Origin: Flavobacterium cucumis
Lineage (GTDB): Bacteria > Bacteroidota > Bacteroidia > Flavobacteriales > Flavobacteriaceae
DNA length: 64,000 nucleotides
Assembly: GCF_900148835.1 (NCBI RefSeq)
Contig: NZ_FRYK01000001.1
Coordinates: forward strand, 1,054,001 to 1,118,000
Direction of reading: 5' to 3'
The stretch's first letter is position 1, and the number at the start of each line of letters is the position of its first letter. The notes below the pieces were generated by a model. It saw only the letters and a program-made list of their open reading frames with translations, was not told where the DNA came from and searched no databases. Positions 42,397 to 53,700 of the stretch are shown in pieces. Both the position numbers and the translations under genes were made by a program.

Positions 42397-44832
42397 ATGT
42401 ATGTAGTAAAAAGAGATGGCCATAAGGAGCCAGTAATGTTTGACAAAATCACGGACAGAATTAAAAAATTGTGTTATGGACTTAACGACATGGTTGACGC
42501 TGTGAAAGTGGCAATGCGTGTAATTGAAGGTTTGTACGATGGAGTTTCTACTTCAGAATTAGATAATTTAGCAGCTGAAACCGCAGCATCCATGACGGTT
42601 ACGCATCCAGATTATGCCCAACTAGCGGCTCGTATTGCAATTTCTAACTTACACAAAAATACCAACAAATCATTCTCGGAAACGATGAGTGAAATGTACC
42701 ACTACGTAAATCCAAGAACGAATCAAGAAGCCCCTTTGATTTCGGATGAGGTTTACGAAGTTATTCAAGCCAACGCAGAATTTTTAAATTCGCATATTAT
42801 ATATAACCGTGATTTTAATTACGATTACTTTGGTTTCAAGACTTTAGAGCGTTCGTACTTATTGCGAATCAACGGAAAAATCGTGGAGCGTCCACAACAC
42901 ATGTTAATGCGTGTGTCTGTTGGAATTCACTTAAATGATTTAGAAGCGGTTATTGAAACCTACGATTTAATGTCGAAAAAGTTCTTTACACACGCTACAC
43001 CAACATTATTCAATGCAGGAACTCCAAAACCTCAAATGTCCTCTTGTTTCTTATTAACGATGAAAGATGATAGTATTGATGGAATTTACGATACCCTAAA
43101 ACAAACGGCTAAAATTTCACAGTCCGCTGGAGGAATTGGTTTAGCTATTCATAACGTTCGTGCAACGGGTTCTTACATTCGTGGCACAAACGGAACTTCA
43201 AACGGAATTGTTCCCATGTTACGTGTTTTCAATGATACGGCTCGTTATGTAGATCAAGGTGGAGGGAAACGTAAAGGAAGTTTTGCAATTTATTTAGAAA
43301 CTTGGCATGCCGATATTTTTGAATTCCTGGATTTGAAAAAGAATACAGGTAAAGAAGAAATGCGTGCGAGAGATTTATTCTTCGCGATGTGGACTTCTGA
43401 TTTATTCATGAAACGTGTAGAAGCAGATGCTAGTTGGACGTTAATGTGTCCAAACGAATGTCCAGGTTTAGATGAAGTTTATGGGGATGAATTCGAAGCA
43501 TTATACCTTTCCTACGAAGCACAAGGAAAAGGCAGAAAAACGATTAAAGCGCGTGAGCTTTGGGAAAAAATTCTTGAATCTCAAATCGAAACAGGAACTC
43601 CTTATATGTTGTACAAAGATGCAGCGAACAGAAAATCGAACCAAAAGAATTTGGGAACAATTCGTTCGTCTAATTTATGTACTGAAATTATGGAGTACAC
43701 TTCTCCAGATGAAATTGCAGTGTGTAACTTGGCGTCTATTTCGTTACCAATGTTTGTGGAAAACGGAGCCTTCAATCACGAATTGTTATTCAATGTAACA
43801 AAACGCGTTACTCGCAACTTAAATAAAGTAATCGATAGAAACTACTATCCAGTAAAAGAAGCGGAAAACTCAAACATGCGTCACCGTCCGGTAGGATTAG
43901 GAGTTCAAGGTTTGGCGGATGCTTTTATTATGTTAAGAATGCCTTTTACAAGTGATGAAGCTAAAAAATTAAACCAAGAAATTTTCGAAACTTTATATTT
44001 CGCAGCTGTAACCGCTTCTATGGAAATGGCAAAAGAAGAAGGGCCGTATTCGTCTTACGAAGGTTCGCCAATTTCAAAAGGAGAATTCCAACACAACCTT
44101 TGGGGTTTAAAAGACGAAGAACTTTCTGGTCGTTGGGATTGGGCAAGTTTAAGAAAAGAAGTAATGGCAAACGGAGTGAGAAACTCATTGTTGGTAGCCC
44201 CAATGCCAACTGCTTCAACATCTCAAATTTTAGGAAATAACGAAGCTTTTGAGCCGTATACTTCTAACATTTATACAAGAAGAGTACTTTCGGGAGAATT
44301 TATCGTGGTAAACAAACACTTATTAAACGATTTAGTAGAAAGAGGTTTGTGGAACGAAACATTGAAGCAAGAAATTATGCGTCACAATGGTTCAGTACAA
44401 CATATTGAAAGAATTCCAGCAGATTTAAAAGAATTATACAAAACCGTTTGGGAAATGTCGATGAAAGATATTATCGATATGTCGCGTCAAAGAGGGTATT
44501 TCATTGACCAATCGCAATCGTTGAACTTGTTTATGCAAGATGCAAATTATGCGAAATTAACTTCGATGCATTTCTACGCTTGGAAATCAGGTTTAAAAAC
44601 AGGAATGTACTACTTAAGAACAAAAGCTGCGGTGGATGCAATTAAGTTTACGTTAAACAACGATAAAGTTGCGGCTCCAATTGAAGTGAAAGAGCAACAG
44701 GTTGAAGTGAAAAAAGTAGAAGCTATCGCCGTTTTAGAAGAACCAGCAGAAATGACAGCTGAAGAATACAGAGCAATGATCGAAATGGCTAGAAACGCAG
44801 GTCCAGAAGATTGTGAAATGTGTGGTTCTTAA
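42397..44832 (+). CDS. nrdA: Ribonucleoside-diphosphate reductase large (R1) subunit
   Basis: The catalytic subunit of class I ribonucleotide reductase. The 811-residue protein opens with an ATP-cone ([18 protein letters not shown], about 1-90) giving allosteric control. The active site is in [13 protein letters not shown] (first redox cysteine), then [20 protein letters not shown] with the N-x-C-x-E radical triad and [24 protein letters not shown] and [15 protein letters not shown] are typical. The C-terminus ends in the redox shuttle pair CEMCGS. Effector-binding loops look intact, so normal dATP/ATP control is expected. Confidence 0.96.
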   Translation: MYVVKRDGHKEPVMFDKITDRIKKLCYGLNDMVDAVKVAMRVIEGLYDGVSTSELDNLAAETAASMTVTHPDYAQLAARIAISNLHKNTNKSFSETMSEMYHYVNPRTNQEAPLISDEVYEVIQANAEFLNSHIIYNRDFNYDYFGFKTLERSYLLRINGKIVERPQHMLMRVSVGIHLNDLEAVIETYDLMSKKFFTHATPTLFNAGTPKPQMSSCFLLTMKDDSIDGIYDTLKQTAKISQSAGGIGLAIHNVRATGSYIRGTNGTSNGIVPMLRVFNDTARYVDQGGGKRKGSFAIYLETWHADIFEFLDLKKNTGKEEMRARDLFFAMWTSDLFMKRVEADASWTLMCPNECPGLDEVYGDEFEALYLSYEAQGKGRKTIKARELWEKILESQIETGTPYMLYKDAANRKSNQKNLGTIRSSNLCTEIMEYTSPDEIAVCNLASISLPMFVENGAFNHELLFNVTKRVTRNLNKVIDRNYYPVKEAENSNMRHRPVGLGVQGLADAFIMLRMPFTSDEAKKLNQEIFETLYFAAVTASMEMAKEEGPYSSYEGSPISKGEFQHNLWGLKDEELSGRWDWASLRKEVMANGVRNSLLVAPMPTASTSQILGNNEAFEPYTSNIYTRRVLSGEFIVVNKHLLNDLVERGLWNETLKQEIMRHNGSVQHIERIPADLKELYKTVWEMSMKDIIDMSRQRGYFIDQSQSLNLFMQDANYAKLTSMHFYAWKSGLKTGMYYLRTKAAVDAIKFTLNNDKVAAPIEVKEQQVEVKKVEAIAVLEEPAEMTAEEYRAMIEMARNAGPEDCEMCGS

Positions 44833-44841
44833 TTTTAGAGA

Positions 44842-45756
44842 ATGAGGAAGTTTGTACAGAATATTGTAACAATAATTACAATTACTGCTGGTATTGTAGC
44901 AGTTTTAAGTTTTGTTTATCAAGTTAAATCGGATAATCCTAAAATTGAGATATTAGAGATTAACAATGATAATTTAACTAATATTCCTAGAATAAAAAAC
45001 TTGACCGCTAATTTTTCTTATAAGGATAGTGTTATAACTAATTTATGGAAATTAAACGCAGTAATCAAAAATGTAGGGTCAAAAACAATTATTGGTAAAG
45101 GGACAAATAAAAACATTATTGAAAATCATATTGGTTTTAAATTAAATGAAGGTTTTCGATTAATCGATTTTAACATTGCTAAAGCTCAATTTCCAAATGA
45201 AATAAAAAAGGATAGTAATTCTGTTAGATTATTTTTTTCGCAATGGAGAGAAGATGAGCAAATAGATGTAACTATATATGCAGAGCAAATTTCTAATGCT
45301 TCAAGTGAATTAAAAATTATTGGTGATGAAAGAGATATTGTTGATGGTGAAATTACTTACAGAAAAATAAATCAACAAGTCAATCAGCGTAAAAATTTAG
45401 CTGATTATCTGCCTGAATCTATTTCAGCAGTTTTGCTTTGGATAGGTATAATTGTATATGCTTTATGTTCATTAATATTACCCTTTGGAATGATTTACGA
45501 GGTTTATAAATATTTTATGTTTGGAAGTTGGAAAAGAAAATGGAATAGTAAGTTTAACGAGAATATTTTAAGATTATATAAGGAAAAAGAGTTGGCTAAA
45601 ATTTATAGTCCTAATAATTTACCAGATAGTTATTGGGAAAAAATAAATGTTCCTAAACCTGACCTTCCTATGCAACCTTTTGCTAGTACCTTTTTAGGTA
45701 TGCTTGTGTTGTTAATATTGTTAATATTACCATTGCTTTGGTTGATAAAAATTTAA
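44842..45756 (+). CDS. Uncharacterised three-helix membrane protein between nrdA and dgt
   Basis: A 304-residue protein with a hydrophobic N-terminal helix (about 8-27), a soluble domain of about 170 residues, a second helix (about 198-222), a basic cytoplasmic loop (YKYFMFGSWKRKWNSKF), and a final helix (about 283-302) ending LLWLIKI. The soluble part resembles no family I can name. It begins ten bases after nrdA and is noticeably AT-richer, with codon use unlike nrdA, which suggests a late insertion into the nrdA-dgt interval. A terminator overlaps its stop codon. Confidence 0.7.
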   Translation: MRKFVQNIVTIITITAGIVAVLSFVYQVKSDNPKIEILEINNDNLTNIPRIKNLTANFSYKDSVITNLWKLNAVIKNVGSKTIIGKGTNKNIIENHIGFKLNEGFRLIDFNIAKAQFPNEIKKDSNSVRLFFSQWREDEQIDVTIYAEQISNASSELKIIGDERDIVDGEITYRKINQQVNQRKNLADYLPESISAVLLWIGIIVYALCSLILPFGMIYEVYKYFMFGSWKRKWNSKFNENILRLYKEKELAKIYSPNNLPDSYWEKINVPKPDLPMQPFASTFLGMLVLLILLILPLLWLIKI

Positions 45757-45794
45757 AAGAAAAACAGTCATCATTCGATGGCTGTTTTTCTTTT
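45755..45794 (+). terminator. Terminator overlapping the end of the membrane-protein gene
   Basis: An 18-bp stem (one G-U pair) with the loop ATTC, flanked by A-rich and T-rich ends. AAAACAGTCATC pairs with GATGGCTGTTTT. The stop codon at 45754-45756 overlaps its foot. Confidence 0.85.
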
Positions 45795-45837
45795 AAATAA
45801 TTACAATCCAATTCGTACATTTGAAAAAAATACTATT

Positions 45838-46062
45838 ATGTCAAAAGACAAAAAAGGCGTTTACACGGGAATCATAGAAAAAGACGCAGACGGAAATTAT
45901 TTCTGCGGAGAATATTTGTTGGATTACCAATACACAGAGAAAAACTTCAAAGTTGGAGACGAAATCAACATCAAATCGGTTATCGTAAATCCGAGTGATA
46001 AAAGTTACAATCAGTATCCTAAAAAATCGAGAAATTTCTTCTTGGCTAACGAAAAAGAGTAA
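45838..46062 (+). CDS. Small conserved hypothetical protein
   Basis: A 74-residue soluble protein, MSKDKKGVYTGIIEKDADGN onwards, with YFCGEYLLDYQYTEKNFKVG and a lysine-rich C-terminus. It looks like a single beta-rich domain. The start at 45838 is chosen since the upstream in-frame start at 45778 lies inside the terminator. It lies in the short gap before dgt. No family is recognised. Confidence 0.65.
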   Translation: MSKDKKGVYTGIIEKDADGNYFCGEYLLDYQYTEKNFKVGDEINIKSVIVNPSDKSYNQYPKKSRNFFLANEKE

Positions 46063-46095
46063 TTCTAAAATCCGCAATCTTCAATCTAGAATCTT

Positions 46096-47439
46096 ATGAT
46101 GCAGTGGGAACAATTATTGTCCTTAAAAAGACAAGGCGACACCAGCAAACGTTTACGAAAAGAGCAAGACGATACCCGTTTAGGCTTTGAAGTCGATTAT
46201 GACCGAATTATTTTTTCTGCCGCTTTTAGAAGTTTGCAAGACAAAACACAAGTCATTCCGCTTTCAAAAACCGATTTCGTGCACAATCGACTTACTCATA
46301 GTTTAGAAGTTTCGGTTGTGGGGCGTTCTCTTGGACGTTTAGTGGGCAAGCAAATCATTTCTAACTATCCACATTTACAAGAAGTGCACGGTTATCAAGC
46401 GAATGATTTTGGTGCGATTGTAGCAGCTGCGGCATTATCTCATGATATTGGAAATCCGCCTTTTGGACATTCGGGTGAAAAAGCCATTGGTGAATATTTC
46501 AAAACTGGAAACGGATTGCAATACAAAGAACAACTGACCGAAAAACAATGGCAAGACGTAATCGATTTTGAAGGGAATGCTAATGGATTTTCAGTATTAG
46601 CTTCTTCTCGTGAAGGAATTGAAGGCGGTTTGCGTATTTCGTATGCGACTTTGGGCGCTTTTATGAAATATCCGAAAGAAAGTTTGCCAAAAAAACCAAC
46701 ATCTAAAATTTGCGATAAAAAATACGGTTTCTTCCAGCAAGACAAAGCGTTTTTTGCTGAGGTTGCCCATGAATTGGGTTTGATTTCAAACAAATCAGGA
46801 AACGATATTGGTTTTGAGCGTCATCCATTAGCGTATTTAGTGGAAGCAGCTGATGATATTTGTTATACGATTATTGATTTTGAGGATGGCATTAATTTAG
46901 GTTGGATTTCGGAAGAATATGCTTTAGAATATCTAATCAAACTAGTTAAAAATGGAATCGACACCAAAAAATACAATGAGTTAATCACTAAAGAAGATCG
47001 AATTAGTTATTTGCGCGCCCTAGCCATTGGCAGTTTAATCAACGACGCAGTAGCGGTTTTTATGGAGAATGAAAAAGCCATTTTAGCTGGAGAATTTCCT
47101 TTTGCCCTGATGGATAGAAGCCAGTACAAAGCGCAAATGAATGACATCATCCAAATCAGTATTAAAAACGTCTATCAAAGTAAAGAAGTAATTCAGAAAG
47201 AAGTAATGGGCTATAAAATCATCCATAGCTTGTTAGATGGATTTTGTACTGCCTATAACAATAAAGTAAATGGAACAGCTTCTAATTATGACGAATTGTT
47301 GTTGAAACTTCTTCCAGAGCGTTTTCAATTTCAAAAAGAAGATCTCTACGACCGATTGTTGCATATTTGTCACTTCGTGTCTTTATTAACAGATGGAAAA
47401 GCTTTGGAATTGTATAGAACAATTCAGGCAAATAAATAA
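46096..47439 (+). CDS. dgt: Deoxyguanosinetriphosphate triphosphohydrolase
   Basis: This HD-domain enzyme cleaves dNTPs (best known for dGTP) to the nucleoside and triphosphate. It thereby balances the deoxynucleotide pool made by NrdAB just upstream. The 447-residue protein has the dGTPase opening TRLGFEVDYDRIIFSAAFRS, the metal-site His in RLTHSLEVSVVGRSLG and the HD pair in ALSHDIGNPPFGHSGEKAI, with LVEAADDICYTIIDFED further on. A second ATG at 46099 is an alternative start. Its end is 12 bases from the convergent DUF3078 gene. Confidence 0.94.
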   Translation: MMQWEQLLSLKRQGDTSKRLRKEQDDTRLGFEVDYDRIIFSAAFRSLQDKTQVIPLSKTDFVHNRLTHSLEVSVVGRSLGRLVGKQIISNYPHLQEVHGYQANDFGAIVAAAALSHDIGNPPFGHSGEKAIGEYFKTGNGLQYKEQLTEKQWQDVIDFEGNANGFSVLASSREGIEGGLRISYATLGAFMKYPKESLPKKPTSKICDKKYGFFQQDKAFFAEVAHELGLISNKSGNDIGFERHPLAYLVEAADDICYTIIDFEDGINLGWISEEYALEYLIKLVKNGIDTKKYNELITKEDRISYLRALAIGSLINDAVAVFMENEKAILAGEFPFALMDRSQYKAQMNDIIQISIKNVYQSKEVIQKEVMGYKIIHSLLDGFCTAYNNKVNGTASNYDELLLKLLPERFQFQKEDLYDRLLHICHFVSLLTDGKALELYRTIQANK

Positions 47440-47451
47440 ATTTAGTAACGA

Positions 47452-48396
47452 TTAAAAAAGATAGACCATTCCAACGCCTAAAAGTTGTTTTAACTGCACT
47501 TTTGGGCCTTTAGTAACTTGAATTCCATTTTCCTCTACTTTTGATTTGATGTCGTCATCATAAAGAACATGTGTGCCTATATTGGCTTTTACATATTTGT
47601 TTACGACCATCCCAAGTTGCAGTTGCCAATCCAGATCGATATTTCCAAAGTTGTGAATATAATCGGTATATAAACTAATTCTGTTTTCAAGGATGATGTT
47701 TTCATAAACTTCTTTCTTCCACTGATTGGTAACTAATATTCCAGTTTCATTTCGTACTGTTTTACCTTCTTTTATGAGATTTCCAAATTCGTCAAAAATT
47801 GCTTTTTCAACTCCAAAAGCACCTTGATTAGCAAGTCTTTGGTCAAAAACCAAGGTTGTTTTTTGAGTTAATGGGGAAAGATAAACATTCAAATCCAAAT
47901 CTTTTCTAGAATATTCAGCTCCAATCCCAAGAAAAATATAGGCAGGGGCAAATGGTTTTGAAATAGCTAAGTCTGTATTTGGATAAGCATATCCATTTGC
48001 AAATTGCGTGTTGAAATTAAATTTACCAGCATGATACCAATTAGAAATTGTATCTTTCTTGTAGCCAAAGGTAGAATTAATTTGGATTTGATCATCGGTT
48101 TTTCGAGCTCCTTGACCTTCCTGTTTGTTAATCCCGTAACGCATGATTAGTTCGTTATCCCAAATGATATTGTTCTTTTTGTAATTTCTTAAAAATTGAC
48201 CATTGATTAATCCTGAGATAGAGTTATTTCCTCCAGCATTCCAATTTACAAAGGTAATTTGTGAAATATCAAGACCTATTTTATTTGTTTTTTTCCAGTA
48301 AGAAGTTGAATCAGGTAATTCGGTTCTAATAATTTGAGCAAAGTTGTTTTGAATAACAAAAAATAAAAATCCTAACAGGAAGGTTTTTTTAATCAT
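47452..48396 (-). CDS. DUF3078 family outer-membrane protein
   Basis: A 314-residue exported protein with signal peptide MIKKTFLLGFLFFVIQNNFA and family motifs WKKTNKIGLDISQITFVNWN, AGGNNSISGLINGQFLRNYK and a C-terminal LLGVGMVYLF. The alternating polar and aromatic pattern and terminal Phe indicate an outer-membrane barrel. DUF3078 is a Bacteroidota family of unknown role. It overlaps the end of dxs by eight bases and is probably translated from the same mRNA. Confidence 0.9.
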   Translation of the reverse strand: MIKKTFLLGFLFFVIQNNFAQIIRTELPDSTSYWKKTNKIGLDISQITFVNWNAGGNNSISGLINGQFLRNYKKNNIIWDNELIMRYGINKQEGQGARKTDDQIQINSTFGYKKDTISNWYHAGKFNFNTQFANGYAYPNTDLAISKPFAPAYIFLGIGAEYSRKDLDLNVYLSPLTQKTTLVFDQRLANQGAFGVEKAIFDEFGNLIKEGKTVRNETGILVTNQWKKEVYENIILENRISLYTDYIHNFGNIDLDWQLQLGMVVNKYVKANIGTHVLYDDDIKSKVEENGIQVTKGPKVQLKQLLGVGMVYLF

Positions 48397-50164
48397 GAGT
48401 AAAAGTTTTAAATAAGTAAGTTAGACTTTTGGTATCAATTTGACAAAGTTCTTGTAACTCAAAAACCGTTCCATGTTCTATAAAACTATCGGGAATTCCG
48501 AGATTTATGATGGTTTTTTTTAAGTTGTAGCTGGCATTTATTTTGCTGATCTGTTCTCCAAAGCCACCAATAATTGCACCATCTTCAATCGTAATAATAT
48601 GATTATGAGTGTTAATTATTGTTTTAATGTAATCTATATCGAGCGGCTTAATAAAAGGCAAATGATAGTGTGAAAATAAACTTTCATTTTCAATTTGAGC
48701 TAAAGCTTTTGTAACATTATTTCCGATAGTTCCAGTTGAGAGAATGGCTACTTTTGTCCCTTTTTTAAGTTCTTTGATCTTTCCAATTTCAATCTTTTCG
48801 AAGGGTTGTTTCCAATTTGTGTTTTCACCTCTTCCTCTTGGATAGCGAATAGCAATAGGATGATGTAAACCCTCTGCAGCAGTAAACATGATGTTTCGCA
48901 ATTCGATTTCATCTTTTGGAGCCGCAATAATCATATTTGGAATACAATTCAAATAGGCAATATCAAATACGCCGTGATGTGTAGCTCCGTCTTCACCAAC
49001 TAAACCGGCTCTATCTAAACAAAATATGACGGGCAAATTCTGTAGGGCGACATCATGAATCACCTGATCATATGCTCGTTGTAAAAAAGTGGAATAAACG
49101 TTGCAAAAAACGATCATTCCTTGTGTAGCTAAACCAGCAGCTAGCGTAACAGCGTGTTGTTCGGCAATTCCAACATCAAAAGCACGCTGAGGAAAAATTT
49201 CCATCATATATTTCATGGAACTTCCAGAAGGCATGGCTGGAGTAATTCCAATTATTTTTTCATTTTGTTTGGCTAATTCCACCAACGTATGTCCGAAAAC
49301 ATCTTGAAATTTTGGAGGCAAATGCGATTCGTCTTTTGGATGAATTTTCCCTGTTTCTGCATCGAATTTTCCTGGAGCATGATATTTTACTTGGTCTTCT
49401 TCGGCCAATTGCAGTCCTTTTCCTTTGGTAGTAATTACATGCAAAAATTTCGGACCTTTTACTGATTTTAATCGTTCTAATTCCAAAATCAATTTTGGTA
49501 AATCATGTCCGTCTATCGGTCCTGAATAATCAAAATTCAAGGATTTAATAATGTTGTTTTGTTTTGGATTTTTTCCCGCTTTAACCGCTGTTAAATATTC
49601 TTTTAACGCACCGATACTTGGGTCAATTCCTATCGCATTATCATTTAAAATTACTAATAAATTGGCATCAGTAACACCGGCATGATTTAAGCCTTCGAAA
49701 GCCATTCCGCTAGCAATGGAGGCATCTCCGATCACCGCAATATGTTGTTTATCCATTGCCCCCTTTAATTGCGAAGCCAAAGCCATTCCCAAAGCAGCCG
49801 AAATTGAAGTAGAGGAATGCCCCACACCAAACGAATCGTAAATACTCTCACTTCGTTTTGGAAAACCAGAAATTCCATTTAATTCTCTATTCGTGTGAAA
49901 ATTATCGCGTCTTTCGGTTAGGATTTTGTGTCCGTAAGCTTGATGTCCCACATCCCAAACTAAAATATCTTCTGGTGTGTTAAAGACATAATGCAATGCA
50001 ATCGTTAATTCCACAACCCCTAAACTGGCTCCCAAATGCCCTTCTTTTTTCGAGACAATATCAATGATAAAATCCCTCAATTCTTTGGCCAATTGAGGTA
50101 ATTGATTCTTAGGAAGTTTCCTTAAATCGATGGGGTTGTTGATTTTTGAAAGTAATTTTTCCAT
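48389..50164 (-). CDS. dxs: 1-deoxy-D-xylulose-5-phosphate synthase
   Basis: This thiamine-diphosphate enzyme joins pyruvate and glyceraldehyde-3-phosphate in the first step of the MEP isoprenoid pathway. The 591-residue protein has GHLGASLGVVELTIALHYVF, the thiamine-site VWDVGHQAYGHKIL, GDASIASGMAFEGLNHAG, and later AEQHAVTLAAGLA and RYPRGRG. The start at 50164 (MEKLLSKINNPIDLRKL) was chosen over an upstream start at 50338, which would run through the divergent tadA start. Its -7 element (TACATTTG, 50172-50179, minus strand) is only seven bases upstream. Confidence 0.95.
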   Translation of the reverse strand: MEKLLSKINNPIDLRKLPKNQLPQLAKELRDFIIDIVSKKEGHLGASLGVVELTIALHYVFNTPEDILVWDVGHQAYGHKILTERRDNFHTNRELNGISGFPKRSESIYDSFGVGHSSTSISAALGMALASQLKGAMDKQHIAVIGDASIASGMAFEGLNHAGVTDANLLVILNDNAIGIDPSIGALKEYLTAVKAGKNPKQNNIIKSLNFDYSGPIDGHDLPKLILELERLKSVKGPKFLHVITTKGKGLQLAEEDQVKYHAPGKFDAETGKIHPKDESHLPPKFQDVFGHTLVELAKQNEKIIGITPAMPSGSSMKYMMEIFPQRAFDVGIAEQHAVTLAAGLATQGMIVFCNVYSTFLQRAYDQVIHDVALQNLPVIFCLDRAGLVGEDGATHHGVFDIAYLNCIPNMIIAAPKDEIELRNIMFTAAEGLHHPIAIRYPRGRGENTNWKQPFEKIEIGKIKELKKGTKVAILSTGTIGNNVTKALAQIENESLFSHYHLPFIKPLDIDYIKTIINTHNHIITIEDGAIIGGFGEQISKINASYNLKKTIINLGIPDSFIEHGTVFELQELCQIDTKSLTYLFKTFTHD

Positions 50165-50171
50165 TACAGCA

Positions 50172-50201
50172 CAAATGTAATAATTGGTTGTTGTATTTTT
50201 G
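50172..50201. promoter_or_regulatory. Overlapping divergent -7 elements of dxs and tadA
   Basis: TACATTTG on the minus strand (50172-50179) serves dxs. TATTTTTG on the plus strand (50194-50201) serves tadA. Both are so close to their start codons that leaderless or near-leaderless mRNAs are implied. Neither has a TTG at the normal distance. Confidence 0.35.
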
Positions 50202-50206
50202 TACTT

Positions 50207-50647
50207 ATGGAGCATATTTTTACTGATGATTATTTTATGAAGAAAGCCCTTCAAGAAGCTGAAATTGCTTTTGATAAAGGCGAAATTCCTGTTGGTGCTG
50301 TAATTGTGGTTGATAATCGTGTTATCGCACGCACGCACAATTTAACAGAATTGCTTCATGATGTTACAGCACATGCTGAAATGCAAGCCATAACCAGTGC
50401 TGCAAATTTTTTAGGAGGGAAATATTTGAAGGGTTGCACTTTGTATGTGACCTTAGAACCTTGTCAAATGTGTGCAGGAGCTTTGTATTGGTCTCAAATT
50501 TCCAAAATTGTTTTTGGCGCTTCCGATGAAAACCGAGGGTTTCAAAAGATGGGAGCACAACTGCATCCGAAAACTCAAGTGATTTCAGGTGTTTTAGAAA
50601 AAGAATGTGCCGATTTAATGAAAGCATTTTTTAAAAATAAGCGATAA
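50207..50647 (+). CDS. tadA: tRNA-specific adenosine deaminase
   Basis: TadA converts the wobble adenosine of tRNA-Arg to inosine. The 146-residue protein has the zinc-site motifs TAHAEMQAI and TLEPCQMCAGALYWSQI, with the catalytic Glu in HAEMQ. The opening FTDDYFMKKALQEAEIAFDK is family-typical, and DENRGFQKMGAQLHPKT is the region contacting RNA. The gene is divergent from dxs. Confidence 0.95.
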   Translation: MEHIFTDDYFMKKALQEAEIAFDKGEIPVGAVIVVDNRVIARTHNLTELLHDVTAHAEMQAITSAANFLGGKYLKGCTLYVTLEPCQMCAGALYWSQISKIVFGASDENRGFQKMGAQLHPKTQVISGVLEKECADLMKAFFKNKR

Positions 50648-50761
50648 ATTTTGTAAGGATTTTATTTAAAAATATTTCTATCTTTACTTTAAGAATTTGC
50701 ATGATTTTTGACTTTATAAAGTTGATAACAAAAACAAACTAACTTTCTAATCTCTTTCCTA

Positions 50762-53700
50762 ATGAAGACAACTCGTTTTTTACAATTGATGTTTGTGTTA
50801 ATTGTAGTTATGTCGTGCACTAAAAGCACAAAAGATTTCAACTCTGATTTTTCCCTTTTTAAAGCGTATATTTTAAATTTTAGTTCAGGATTAGTTTCGG
50901 CAAGTAGTGATATTAGAGTTGTTTTGGCTTTTGATAAAAAAGAGTGGAGAGCTAATGAAGAGTTAGATGAAAATTTATTCACGATTAGTCCAAGTGTTGA
51001 CGGGAAAGTAGTAGCACTCTCCAATAACACTATCGCATTCCTTCCTAATAAAAGACTAGATCAGAACAAAGCGTATCAGATAACACTTCATTTATCAAAA
51101 TTAACAAATGTTTCTAATAAGTTAAAAGACTTCAATTTTACTATAAAAACCATAAAGCAAGATTTTATGGTTACTACTAATGATTTACAATCCTACAGCA
51201 AAGATTATCAATACTTAAACGGAGTAGTCACATCAAGTGATGATTTGGATTTTGAAACGGCTAAACAATTAATTGCGGTTAATCAGGACGATAAAACAGT
51301 AAAAGTTAAGTTTGTCCAAGAGCTGAGTAATAAAAAAGAATACAAATTTGTAATTGATAGTATTAAGAGACAAGTTGAAGACAGTAAAATTAAAATTTCA
51401 TGGGACGGTACGTCGTTTGATATTGATCAAAAAGGCGAAATGCTTTATGATATCCCGGGAAAAAATAATTTTAAAATCGTTTCTTGTGAAGTTGAGAAAG
51501 ATAACAACCAAGTTTTATTGTTAAATTTTTCGGATCCTTTAAATCGCGATCAAGATTTTTCAGGTTTAGTACAAATAGAATCAGCAACAAATTTGCGTTT
51601 TGCTACAGCGGGAAATTTACTTAAAGTGTTTTTAGACCAACCTTTAAAAGGGGAGCTTTTAGTAGAAGTTTTTCAAGGTATAGAAAGTGAAGACGGCTAC
51701 AAAATGAAACAAAATTTTTCTGAAAAAGTTAGTTTCGAACAAGTAAAACCAGGAGTTCGTTTCATAAAAAGCGGCACAATTTTGCCAAGTTCAAATAACT
51801 TAAAAATCAATTTCGAATCGGTAAACTTAAGTGCGGTTGATGTTAAGGTTTATCATATTTATAAAAATAATATCCTCCAATTTCTTCAAGATAACGAGTT
51901 AAATGGCAGTCGAAATTTAAGAAAAGTGGCCCAACCTATAGTTAAAAAAACCATTATATTAAATAAAAGTAAATTACAGAATTCAGGAAAATGGAATGCA
52001 TATGCTATTGATTTGGCTAATATCATTACCCCAAATCCAGGGGCCATTTACCGTGTTGAAATATCGTATAAACGCAAATATTCACTTTACAAATGTGCTT
52101 CACCATTTGTAGATGAAGGTAATGAGGAGGAAGAAGTTCAAGATGAGGAAGTGAGAAGTAATCAAGATTATTATGATGATTACTATTACGAAGGTTATGA
52201 TTGGTACGAAAGAGAAGATCCATGTTCGGATTCGTATTATTATAACAATACTGTTTTTACTAATGTAATTGCATCTGATTTGGGTGTAATTGCCAAGCGT
52301 GGAGGCAATGGCTCCTATATTTTTGCGGTGAATAATATTGTTTCAACAGAGCCCGTTGCGGCAGCAAAAATTGAATTGTATAACTTTCAGCAGCAACTTT
52401 TAGAAACGATTACAACCGATAGCGAAGGAATTGCTAAAACGGAATTAAAAAAGTATGCCTTTTTTGCGATTGTATCAAAAGATAATAATACAACCTACGT
52501 GAAGTTAGATGAAGGACAATCCTTATCTGTAAGTAATTTTGACGTGGGTGGTGAAGCACTTCAAAAAGGGTTAAAAGGTTTCATTTATGGTGAAAGAGGG
52601 GTTTGGCGTCCAGGGGATACCTTGCATTTGGCGTTTATGTTGAATGATGTTGAAAGTAAATTAGAAAAAACGCATCCCATTATTTTTAAATTAAGTGATC
52701 CTAAAGGGAAAATGCGTTACCAAATGGTTCAAAAATATAATGATTTAAACCATTACAAATTCAAATTAGTCACTAAAGAGAATGATCCAACAGGGAATTG
52801 GGAAGCCAAAATTTCGGTAGGTGGGGTGCATTTTTATAAAAGTATTAAGATTGAAACGATCAAACCTAACCGTTTAAAAATTAAAAATACTTTTGCAGAG
52901 AAACAACTTTCGGGCAGTAGGCTTAACGGTGGTGAAGTTGAAATTGCTTGGTTGCATGGAGCAGTTGCGAAAAATTTAAAAGTTGAGATGCAAGTTAAAT
53001 TTCTACAGCAACAAACTATTTTCAAAAAATTTGAAAAATATGATTTTGATGATGATGTTCGGAAATTCTACACAGAAGAAATAAACGTTTTTTCAGGAAA
53101 AGTAGATGAATTTGGAAAAACTAAAGTTAATATTCAACCTAAAATTACGAGTCAAGCACCAGGGAAATTGAAAATGGTTTTTCAAACGAAAGCTTTTGAA
53201 AATGGTGGTGATTTTAGTACAGATGTAGCTACAGCAGTGTATTCTCCATATAAAACTTATGTTGGAATAAAAGCACCTGAACCTAACAAATATGGTTTGT
53301 TAGAAACTGAAAAAGTAAATCGATATGATATAGTGACACTGGACGAATTGGGTAAGCCGAAATCAGTTAAAAATCTAGAAGTTCGTGTGTACAAAGTGGA
53401 ATGGCGTTGGTGGTGGAATTCCAATGGGGATGATTTATCAAAATACAATTCCTCTGAAGTAACAACAGCCTACAGAAATTATGTGATTTCAACTAATGCG
53501 TCAGGAAAAGCAAGTTTTCAATTTAAAATTCCAGAAGCTGATTGGGGGAGATATTTAATTCGTGTAGAAGACACAAATGAAGGTCATGCAACAAGCTTAA
53601 CTTCTTACATCGATTGGCCGTATTGGTCAGTAAAATCCCGTCAGGGAAGTGCTGAAACAGCCAATATGTTAGTGTTTACAACTAATAAAGAGAAGTATAA

